From Patescibacteria group bacterium (lineage in GTDB: Bacteria; Patescibacteriota; Microgenomatia; UBA10105; UBA927): 8,291 nucleotides of DNA. The notes below the pieces were generated by a model, which did no database searches, was not told the DNA's origin, and saw only the letters and a program-made list of their open reading frames with translations. A program made the translations under genes and the position numbers. Numbering within the stretch: the stretch's first letter is position 1; every line of letters begins with the position of its first letter. Below, piece after piece: positions 1 through 4,950 of the stretch. The DNA is taken from positions 6,476 through 14,766 of the forward strand of contig DPYI01000047.1 in NCBI GenBank assembly GCA_003545435.1. The letters are read 5' to 3'.

Positions 1-1488
1 GCCGTTGTTCACAACGGAATTTTTGAAAATTACGAGGAGGTTAAAGGTAATCTTCTTAAAAAGGGACACCGGTTCATCTCGGAGACAGATACGGAAGTCA
101 TCGCACACTGCATAGAGGAATATCTTAAACAGGGCATATCGTTTACGGAAGCTGTGCGAAGGACGTTTAATGAAATGGAGGGCCTCAATGCCATTATTAT
201 CATCAATTCACATGATCAGATGTTGGTTGCGATACGCAATGGTTCTCCTTTGGTTATCGGATTTGGAAAAGGAGAAAATTTTTTAGCAAGCGATGCATCA
301 GCGCTGTTGCCTCATACCAAAACCGTTCACTTTATGGAAGATAACGAAATGGCAGTTGTTGCCAAAGACAGAGTCACTATTTCTCATGTAAAGACAGGAA
401 AACCAATTGGTGTTTCCAAACAACAGCTTATCTGGAAAGCGTCAGAAGCAGAAAAAGGAAGGTATCCGCATTTTATGCTGAAAGAAATTTACGAGCAACC
501 AGATGTGGTAACCGGCATTGCTTCCCGAATCGGTGAAGTTGAACTGTTAGCATCAAAAATCCGTTTGGCACACGGGACGTATTTCGTCGGATGCGGTACG
601 GCATCCTATGCAGCGCTTGCCGGAACGTATCTGTTTTCTAAAATTGCCAACCGGCATGTAAATTTTGCTATCGGAAGCGAATTTGGGTATCACCTGAACT
701 TTCTGAATAAAAAAAGTTTAGTGATTGCGATTTCACAATCAGGTGAAACCATGGATATTTTGGAGTCCGTGAAAAAAGCAAAAGAGAGAGGCGCTACGAT
801 TTGTGCTCTGGTCAATGTCGTCGGGTCAAGTCTGTACCGCCTGGCAGATGTACAACTCCCGATAGGCGCCGGTCCTGAGAAAGGAGTTGCCTCCACAAAA
901 GCATTTATCGGTATGCTTGCCCATATGACGCTTCTTGCATATGCATGCAGTGGTAATGTCAAAGAAGGAAAACGCGTTTTGTCTTTAGCAGTGAAATCTA
1001 TGAAGGCGGTTTTATCGGATCAGAGTGTGGATCACATTATTGAACTTTCAAAAAAATTAAAGGCAAAGGAGCATATCTGCGTTATTGGCCGGGGATTAAG
1101 TTATCCCACAGCCCTTGAAACTGCGCTTAAAATAAAGGAAATTTCCTATATTCACGCAGAGGGCTTGGCAGCAGGAGAATTAAAACACGGCCCTTTAGCT
1201 TTGGTGGAGAAAGGGACGATCTGCATTGCATTTTTACCCAATGATGAAACCTACGGGGCAAATCTTGCCGGAGCCATGGAGATGAAAGCGCGGGGGGGAT
1301 TTATAATCGGCATTTCCCATAAACCGCATGGAGTATTTGATTTCTTTATCCCAGTATTAGATGCACGGGAAGCAACGATTATTCCCAATATCGTCGCAGG
1401 GCAACTATTGGCGTACTATCTTTCGACTCTCAAGGGATTAGATCCGGATAAGCCGAGAAACCTAGCCAAAAGTGTGACAGTGAAGTAA
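1..1488 (+). CDS. glmS: Glutamine--fructose-6-phosphate aminotransferase (isomerizing), 5'-truncated by window edge
   Basis: Makes glucosamine-6-phosphate from fructose-6-phosphate and glutamine, the first committed step to UDP-GlcNAc for peptidoglycan; cytosolic. The frame is open from base 1, and 495 residues are visible. Aligning the HNG motif (visible residues 4-6, oxyanion hole Asn98-Gly99 of E. coli GlmS) suggests about 93 N-terminal residues, including the Cys nucleophile, lie off the left edge. Visible are the end of the glutaminase domain (SETDTEVIAH near 27-36, GSPLVIG near 81), the linker (KEIYEQP near 161), the first SIS domain (SQSGET at 245-250, GVASTKAF near 295), the second SIS domain (KEISYIHAE near 379, then GELKHGPLAL), and the catalytic C-terminal tail NLAKSVTVK with the sugar-site Lys at about 490. 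All isomerase catalytic residues known from E. coli appear present. A start could be called at the GTG at 154, but that would remove conserved glutaminase sequence, so the gene is edge-cut, not short. It converges on the next gene. Confidence 0.97.
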   Translation, partial: AVVHNGIFENYEEVKGNLLKKGHRFISETDTEVIAHCIEEYLKQGISFTEAVRRTFNEMEGLNAIIIINSHDQMLVAIRNGSPLVIGFGKGENFLASDASALLPHTKTVHFMEDNEMAVVAKDRVTISHVKTGKPIGVSKQQLIWKASEAEKGRYPHFMLKEIYEQPDVVTGIASRIGEVELLASKIRLAHGTYFVGCGTASYAALAGTYLFSKIANRHVNFAIGSEFGYHLNFLNKKSLVIAISQSGETMDILESVKKAKERGATICALVNVVGSSLYRLADVQLPIGAGPEKGVASTKAFIGMLAHMTLLAYACSGNVKEGKRVLSLAVKSMKAVLSDQSVDHIIELSKKLKAKEHICVIGRGLSYPTALETALKIKEISYIHAEGLAAGELKHGPLALVEKGTICIAFLPNDETYGANLAGAMEMKARGGFIIGISHKPHGVFDFFIPVLDAREATIIPNIVAGQLLAYYLSTLKGLDPDKPRNLAKSVTVK

Positions 1489-1497
1489 AGGAAATTT

Positions 1498-1541
1498 TAG
1501 CTTCGCAAGGCCAGTCCGTCGGCTGACGGATTGCGAAGCTA
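1498..1541. repeat. Nested inverted repeat / possible bidirectional terminator after glmS
   Basis: An 11-bp perfect outer stem, TAGCTTCGCAA (1498-1508) with TTGCGAAGCTA (1531-1541), encloses a perfect 6-bp inner hairpin TCCGTC-ggct-GACGGA (1515-1530). The left arm has a 6-nt bulge (1509-1514). It begins 9 bases after the glmS stop, in the 112-bp gap between convergent genes, which fits a terminator acting in both directions. The following T-tracts are short (GTTTTG on the + strand), so termination is inferred. It could instead be a dispersed repeat. Confidence 0.6.
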
Positions 1542-1550
1542 GTTTTGCTG

Positions 1551-1598
1551 GATTCCGGCTCCGCGTCAAACGCGGCTGAGGCGCAGGCCGGAATGACA
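1551..1598. repeat. REP-like palindromic element with two nested stems
   Basis: ATTCCGGC (1552-1559) pairs perfectly with GCCGGAAT (1587-1594). Inside it, CCGCGT-caa-ACGCGG (1561-1575) forms a second perfect 6-bp hairpin. The flank GGATTCC...GGAATGACA resembles a palindromic intergenic repeat known from many bacterial genomes (family recalled, not searched). Its right terminus AATGACA is shared with the repeat at 3432-3516. It lies only a few bases beyond the stop codon of the - strand phosphoribosyltransferase, so it may also terminate that transcript. Confidence 0.7.
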
Positions 1599-1600
1599 AA

Positions 1601-2179
1601 TTAAGAGAGATAGTACTTCCGTACAAACCTGATTTGGTCTGTGGTGTAGCCCAAAGACATAAGCTTTTTCTGGATATCCGCTTTGGATTTCCCTTCTTTT
1701 TCCATTGATTTAGTGATAGCCAAAATCATTTCCGTCGGCTCATACGGAAAAAGAATCCATTTTGACGTTTGTCCGGCAAAAAAATCAGGGCGATACACGG
1801 AATGCGGTTTATAAAACATGGAGACACTCGTAATGCGTTCGGGCCTGAATCGTTTAAGATATACAAGAGCTCTTTTGAATGTTTTTCCTGTGTCTGAAAC
1901 ATCATCACAAAGAAGTATATGCTTACCCCGGACAGGAGATTTGAGCGGTTCAATGATTTTTATTTCACCCTGATTCTGAATGTCGGTGTAACTCTGGATA
2001 GTAAACGTAGCTACAGGGATCCGTAAGAAATCAGACAAGATGTGTCCCAGGGATAATCCTCCCCGTGAGATGGCTACAATCTGATCGATTTTTGATGCGT
2101 GGGAAAGGACGGATGCGGCAAGTTTGCGCGTGAGGTCGTGATAGGTTGTCCAATCGATTGGTAAGTATTGAGTTTCCAT
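1601..2179 (-). CDS. Phosphoribosyltransferase, COG2236-like (probable purine salvage)
   Basis: A 192-residue type I phosphoribosyltransferase, expected to join a free base to PRPP. The PRPP-binding signature is HILLCDDVSDTGKT at 87-100, preceded by the substrate-loop SRGGLSLG at 38-45. A WILFPYE motif at 141-147 is typical of the COG2236/Gpt-like group, whose members are usually annotated as hypoxanthine/xanthine/guanine phosphoribosyltransferases. A charged helical tail of about 45 residues follows. The base specificity cannot be read from sequence. The ATG at 2179 is chosen because the PRT fold starts directly after it and a promoter-like element places the transcript start at that codon. 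There is no Shine-Dalgarno sequence. It is divergent from the kinase/HD pair and convergent with glmS. Salvage fits a genome that probably lacks de novo purine synthesis (inference). Confidence 0.88.
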   Translation of the reverse strand: METQYLPIDWTTYHDLTRKLAASVLSHASKIDQIVAISRGGLSLGHILSDFLRIPVATFTIQSYTDIQNQGEIKIIEPLKSPVRGKHILLCDDVSDTGKTFKRALVYLKRFRPERITSVSMFYKPHSVYRPDFFAGQTSKWILFPYEPTEMILAITKSMEKEGKSKADIQKKLMSLGYTTDQIRFVRKYYLS

Positions 2180-2181
2180 AC

Positions 2182-2214
2182 TTTATAGTACAACTCATCC
2201 TTGACCTCCGTCAA
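2182..2214 (-). promoter_or_regulatory. Promoter of the phosphoribosyltransferase gene (putatively leaderless)
   Basis: Read on the - strand: -35 TTGACG (2214-2209, 5 of 6 consensus), an 18-bp spacer, then -10 TACTAT (2190-2185, 4 of 6). A start 6-8 bases downstream would fall at 2179-2177, i.e. on the ATG itself, and no ribosome-binding site lies before the start. An alternative -10, TATAAA (2187-2182), has a better match but needs a 21-bp spacer. The -35 shares a palindrome with the opposing promoter. Confidence 0.55.
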
Positions 2215-2228
2215 TATCAGCTTATAAT
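2201..2228 (+). promoter_or_regulatory. Near-consensus sigma-70-type promoter of the kinase/HD unit (putatively leaderless)
   Basis: -35 TTGACC (2201-2206), a 16-bp spacer, and a perfect -10 TATAAT (2223-2228). The expected transcript start (2234-2236) coincides with the ATG at 2235, so the first mRNA base may be the A of the start codon. The -35 forms a perfect inverted repeat, TTGAC-ctcc-GTCAA (2201-2214), with the -35 of the divergent gene. A regulator or two competing polymerases could therefore couple both genes (inference). Confidence 0.75.
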
Positions 2229-2234
2229 AGATGC

Positions 2235-2849
2235 ATGGGGAAGCTGCCAATGTTGAAATATTCCAGTGTAGCAATTTCCGGACCGCCCGGCGCTGGCAGG
2301 TCCACGCTTTTGAAAAATCTCACGTCCTATGTTGCACCGCTTGGTTGGGAAACATTTTCCGGCGGAGATTGGGCCCGGCAGTTTGCGATACAAAACGGGA
2401 AGCACGACCCGACTGATCTGACACATCACAAAGCCACGGACTACGGAGAGGATATTGACCACAAAATAGATTTATCTTTGCGGGAAAATTTAAGTAATCC
2501 CGATACCCACGTTGCGGTAGAATCATGGATTGCAGGGTGGAATATGCGGGGCCTGAAACATGTTCTGAAAGTGCTTCTTATATGCGACGACGCTTTGCGG
2601 ATCGACAGAATCGTCAATCGGGATAATCTGTCGGTTGAAAAGGCAAAAACGCATCTGAAAGAACGGGAAGACGCAAACCTTGAAAAATGGTCAAAAATGT
2701 ATACTGTTCCGACAACGGATTTTTGGAATGTGAAGCATTATGATTTAGTTATCAATACCTATTCTCACGGCCCTCAGGAGACATTAAATCTGGTTCTTCA
2801 GGCTTTGGGATATTTTTCTGCCAACGGCCAAAAAAAACAGACACCGTAA
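2235..2849 (+). CDS. Cytidylate-kinase-like P-loop NMP kinase, with Arg replacing the Walker A Lys
   Basis: A 204-residue protein resembling the archaeal-type (type 2) CMP kinase family, which phosphorylates CMP/dCMP with ATP. Visible are beta-1 and P-loop SVAISGPPGAGRST at 11-24, a GWETFSGGDWARQFA segment where the family has its NMP-binding region (about 37-51), a VAVESWIAGW strand near 93-102 (family pattern VLEGRLAGW), a lid-like KEREDANLEKWSKMY near 141-155, and DLVINT before the last helix. The Walker A lysine is Arg22 (codon AGG, one base from AAG), which usually weakens or abolishes phosphoryl transfer in P-loop kinases. It may be an altered or regulatory nucleotide-binding protein. 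The start at 2235 fits the promoter. ATG 2250 (Met6) also keeps the whole domain and follows GGGGAAG, a weak ribosome site. Only 3 bases separate it from the next gene, so they are probably cotranscribed. Confidence 0.75.
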   Translation: MGKLPMLKYSSVAISGPPGAGRSTLLKNLTSYVAPLGWETFSGGDWARQFAIQNGKHDPTDLTHHKATDYGEDIDHKIDLSLRENLSNPDTHVAVESWIAGWNMRGLKHVLKVLLICDDALRIDRIVNRDNLSVEKAKTHLKEREDANLEKWSKMYTVPTTDFWNVKHYDLVINTYSHGPQETLNLVLQALGYFSANGQKKQTP

Positions 2850-2852
2850 CCT

Positions 2853-3398
2853 ATGATCCCCGATGAAAAAACAGTGAAACGAATGTGGGACAAGTACCAT
2901 CTTCCCCTGGATAAAAAGATACATTGTGAGATGGTCAGAAAAGTTGTACTGTATATCGCGCGTAAGATAAATGAGAAGAATTTTGATTATCGGGTAAATG
3001 AACATCTTTTAATAGCTTCGGCGCTTCTTCATGATATCGACAAAAATATTGATAAACTCCCCGGGGAATGTCATCCGGATGCAGGAGTCAGGATATTGAA
3101 ACTGGAGGGTATGGATGAAGTAGCCGAAATGATCCGAACACATCCGTTACACATGATTTGTGACTCAAACCAAGCTTTCTGGACGATTGAACAAAAAATT
3201 TTATTTCTTGCGGATAAAATGACAAAGCAGAATATTATTGGCCTTGAAAAACGTTTTGGCCTATGGAGAAGTGAGGACGATGATGATGCATCACACAGAA
3301 TTCTTGACGCGTCGTATCCAAAAGTGGTTGCCTTGAGGGATGAAATACTCCAACTTGCGGGAATTACCGAGGAAGAGCTGATACTGTTGATGAAATGA
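2853..3398 (+). CDS. HD-domain metal-dependent phosphohydrolase
   Basis: A 181-residue protein whose central part is an HD superfamily fold. Candidate metal ligands appear in order: His24, the His60-Asp61 doublet in LLHDIDK, His74, His97 and Asp121 (FLADK). HDIDK is the HDIG-type variant seen in small bacterial HD hydrolases. Such proteins hydrolyse phosphoesters of nucleotides or (cyclic) dinucleotides, but the substrate cannot be assigned from this sequence. There is no membrane segment or fused RelA/nucleotidyltransferase domain. The first ATG after the kinase stop is used, 3 bases downstream. No Shine-Dalgarno is seen, so translation may be coupled to the upstream gene. Pairing with a nucleotide-kinase-like gene suggests a nucleotide substrate, perhaps pool housekeeping (inference). 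It ends with TGA, which shows that TGA is a stop in this genome. Confidence 0.85.
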   Translation: MIPDEKTVKRMWDKYHLPLDKKIHCEMVRKVVLYIARKINEKNFDYRVNEHLLIASALLHDIDKNIDKLPGECHPDAGVRILKLEGMDEVAEMIRTHPLHMICDSNQAFWTIEQKILFLADKMTKQNIIGLEKRFGLWRSEDDDDASHRILDASYPKVVALRDEILQLAGITEEELILLMK

Positions 3399-3431
3399 TG
3401 TATACTGGGGAATAGACAATAAATGTATTTT

Positions 3432-3516
3432 TGTCATCGCGAGCCCCAAAGGGGCGTGGCGATCTCTATAATTTTATTATAAAGATTGTTTCGTCGCTTC
3501 GCTCCTCGCAATGACA
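3432..3516. repeat. Dispersed palindromic repeat (TGTCATcGCGAG...CTCGCAATGACA)
   Basis: The terminal arms TGTCATCGCGAG (3432-3443) and CTCGCAATGACA (3505-3516) are inverted copies matching 11 of 12. Internally there are a GCCCC-aaa-GGGGC hairpin (3443-3456) and a TATAAT-ttt-ATTATA palindrome around 3467-3481. This 85-bp layout, with GC-rich arms carrying GTCGCTTCGCTCCTCGCAATGACA-like sequence, resembles a non-coding REP/MITE-like repeat found in many bacterial genomes (recalled, not searched). It fills most of the 145-bp gap between the HD gene and the next gene. No coding sequence is supported here. Confidence 0.8.
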
Positions 3517-3543
3517 TAACCCGAAGATGGCGGTAAACACTTT

Positions 3544-4149
3544 ATGAAAAAAATTATGTTTGTGTGTTCACTTATTCTTTTCGTCATTGTTGGTATGGCT
3601 TCCTACACCGCTGTATATGCGGTTGAAAATATAACCGTGGCAGGGGGAGAAGTGCTGCCGGATCAGCAGCAAGCGGAGCCGGTCGAAAGTGCAATATCTT
3701 CAGTTGTTCAGAAAGTGGAATATACCCTTCCATACCCGGGGATTTTGCCGGACCACCCGTTGTATTTTCTCAAACGCCTGCGCGATACGATTTTAGAACG
3801 GCTCATCACTGACCCAATCAGAAAAGCTGAATTTTATGTGCTGCAATCAGATAAACGACTGCAGATGGGAATTATGCTCACAGATGGGGGAAAAGGAAAT
3901 TTAGGAGAATCAACGATTTCAAAAGCAGAAAAGTATATGGAACAGGCAGCAGTCGGTCTTTCCGCATACAAAAAAAGCGGAGGCATAGTTCCTCCGTATG
4001 TGGTTGAACGGTTGGAAAAAGCAACAGCCAAGCATAAGGAGGTTATGACGGATCTGTTAGAGAAGGTACAGGAAACGGAAAAAGCAGGGTTAGAAGGATC
4101 AATGACGCTTCTTAAAGAAGTGATTGCATCTCTTGGATCGCTTAAGTAG
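3544..4149 (+). CDS. Secreted DUF5667-like protein of unknown function
   Basis: A 201-residue protein with a clear signal peptide: MKK, a hydrophobic core at about 4-20, and a probable signal peptidase I site after VYA (Ala26). Cys8 sits inside the hydrophobic core without a lipobox, so it is not a lipoprotein. A short low-complexity linker (27-55) leads to the motif YTLPYPGILPDHPLYFLKRL (about 59-78) and then long amphipathic helices to the C terminus. The motif followed by a helical region matches the DUF5667 pattern, common in Patescibacteria secreted or surface proteins (recognised from memory). No catalytic residues are apparent; a helical extracytoplasmic or envelope role is inferred. 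No Shine-Dalgarno and no convincing promoter were found. The palindromic repeat lies directly upstream. Confidence 0.78.
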   Translation: MKKIMFVCSLILFVIVGMASYTAVYAVENITVAGGEVLPDQQQAEPVESAISSVVQKVEYTLPYPGILPDHPLYFLKRLRDTILERLITDPIRKAEFYVLQSDKRLQMGIMLTDGGKGNLGESTISKAEKYMEQAAVGLSAYKKSGGIVPPYVVERLEKATAKHKEVMTDLLEKVQETEKAGLEGSMTLLKEVIASLGSLK

Positions 4150-4185
4150 GGCGTTTTGGATACAAAAGACTAAAAAGAGAAAAAA

Positions 4186-4212
4186 CCGGTTCATAAAACC
4201 GGGTATATTTTC
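4186..4212 (+). terminator. Putative intrinsic terminator after the DUF5667 gene
   Basis: CCGGTT (4186-4191), a 5-nt loop, AACCGG (4197-4202), then GTATATTTTCC. The 6-bp stem is perfect and an A-tract precedes it, but the U-run is short and interrupted, so strength is uncertain. It lies 36 bases after the stop codon and upstream of the nrdR promoter, a sensible place to separate the two units. Confidence 0.45.
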
Positions 4213-4286
4213 CGTATATTTTCCTTACAAGAAATGCGTCAAGGCCAGAAAGAACAATTGACTGCATTTGATATAAAACTTGGTAG

Positions 4287-4316
4287 TTGACACCCCTTCA
4301 TTTAGTGTCCTATTAT
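4287..4316 (+). promoter_or_regulatory. nrdR promoter
   Basis: A consensus -35 TTGACA (4287-4292), an 18-bp spacer, and -10 TATTAT (4311-4316, 5 of 6). The transcript start is expected near 4323, giving a leader of about 40 nt. That leader includes AAGGA (4355-4359) just 3 bases before the nrdR ATG, a short-spaced ribosome site. It is the only plausible Shine-Dalgarno before a gene in this window. Confidence 0.7.
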
Positions 4317-4340
4317 CTTTTTGTGCCCCACAGATAGTGT
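4293..4340 (+). promoter_or_regulatory. Candidate tandem NrdR boxes at the nrdR promoter
   Basis: NrdR binds paired 16-bp boxes close to ACACTATATATAGTGT, usually spaced by whole helical turns. Here two copies of the right half-site TAGTGT occur at 4303-4308 and 4335-4340, exactly 32 bp (three turns) apart. The first is in the -35/-10 spacer and the second just after the expected transcript start. The left halves are degenerate (about 11 of 16 positions match for each box by hand), so this is suggestive only. If real, it implies autoregulation of nrdR and control of nrdJ if the two are cotranscribed. Confidence 0.45.
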
Positions 4341-4362
4341 TTGAATTTTCACGTAAGGAATC

Positions 4363-4809
4363 ATGAAATGTCCATACTGCGACAATAAGGATACTGATGT
4401 CATTGAAACCAGAGACAGTGAAGACTTGACGGTGACGCGAAGAAGGAGAAGCTGTAGCGCGTGCGAGAAACGGTTTACGACATACGAACGAGTAGAACAG
4501 GTGCCTTTGACGGTTATCAAAAAAGACGGAAAACGTGAAACTTTTGACAGGGAAAAATTACGGCGCGGTATCTGGCGGGCAAGCGGGAAAACGACGCTCA
4601 AAGCTGAGGATATTGACCGGATTGTAGATGAGGTGGAAAAAGAGCTGATCGGGGGCGATGTTACGGAATTCCCAAGTAAAAAGATCGGAGAACTGGTTGC
4701 CAAACGGCTGAAAAAAAAGGACAAGATTGCCTACATCCGGTTTTCAAGCGTGTTCCGGCAGTTTGTAGATATTGAAGATCTTGAAAAAGAAGTACACAAA
4801 CTCATTTAG
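4363..4809 (+). CDS. nrdR: Transcriptional repressor NrdR
   Basis: A 148-residue repressor of ribonucleotide reductase genes that senses ATP/dATP. It has the family's two-part architecture at the usual length. The N-terminal zinc ribbon has Cys3-x2-Cys6 and Cys31-x2-Cys34 with the basic DNA-binding stretch TRRRRSCSACEKRFTTYE (about 25-42). The ATP-cone follows (about 48-138: PLTVIKKDGKRETFDREKLRRGIWRA near the start, then IAYIRFSSVFRQF near 124-136). The start at 4363 gives the invariant MKCPYC N terminus. It sits 141 bp upstream of nrdJ on the same strand, its expected regulatory target. NrdJ here has no ATP-cone of its own, so transcriptional control by NrdR may be the main dATP feedback point (inference). 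Confidence 0.97.
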   Translation: MKCPYCDNKDTDVIETRDSEDLTVTRRRRSCSACEKRFTTYERVEQVPLTVIKKDGKRETFDREKLRRGIWRASGKTTLKAEDIDRIVDEVEKELIGGDVTEFPSKKIGELVAKRLKKKDKIAYIRFSSVFRQFVDIEDLEKEVHKLI

Positions 4810-4840
4810 ATAAAGTTTTGAGATGTTATAGATTAATAAA

Positions 4841-4940
4841 TCCGAAGCACGAAACTCGAAACTCGAAACAATATTTAAATTCAAATGTTTAAAATTTAAT
4901 TTTTTTGAATTGGTTTCGTATTTCGATATTCGAATTTCGA
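4841..4940. repeat. AT-rich inverted repeat built from CGAAACT units, between nrdR and nrdJ
   Basis: Three tandem CGAAACT/CGAAAC units (4850-4869) are followed by AATTCAAA (4878-4885). Beyond an AT-rich centre, TTTGAATT (4904-4911) and GTTTCG (4913-4918) mirror them, then TTTCGATATTCGAATTTCG. The whole forms an imperfect long stem-loop filling the 141-bp gap. It resembles dispersed non-coding repeats seen in uncultured-lineage genomes (recalled, not searched). It directly abuts the nrdJ start, and no clear promoter or ribosome site for nrdJ is seen in it. ACTTAATAGT just before the ATG could be a poor -10. Confidence 0.7.
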
Positions 4941-4950
4941 ACTTAATAGT

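Noticed and set aside
690..962. Open frame on the - strand inside glmS
   Set aside because: It lies entirely within the well-conserved glmS isomerase region, has no recognisable domain, and is a shadow frame.
154..1488. Short stand-alone SIS-type isomerase starting at GTG 154
   Set aside because: Codons before 154 encode conserved GlmS glutaminase sequence (HNG, SETDTEVIAH) in the same open frame, so the gene is simply cut by the window edge.
2231..2416. Alternative + strand frame starting at ATG 2231
   Set aside because: It runs in a different frame through the P-loop coding region and shows no motif; the ATG at 2235 gives a recognisable kinase fold.
3544..3624. Lipoprotein signal in the DUF5667-like protein
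   Set aside because: The only early Cys (residue 8) sits at the start of the hydrophobic core, not after a lipobox; an AxA-like site at Ala26 fits signal peptidase I.
4302..4724. 140-codon - strand frame opposite nrdR
   Set aside because: Serine-rich low-complexity translation antisense to conserved nrdR codons; no start signal or known motif.
4850..4869. Three CGAAACT direct repeats as a CRISPR or iteron start
   Set aside because: The units are 7 bp with no spacers, and they form one arm of an inverted repeat; no replication or cas gene is nearby.
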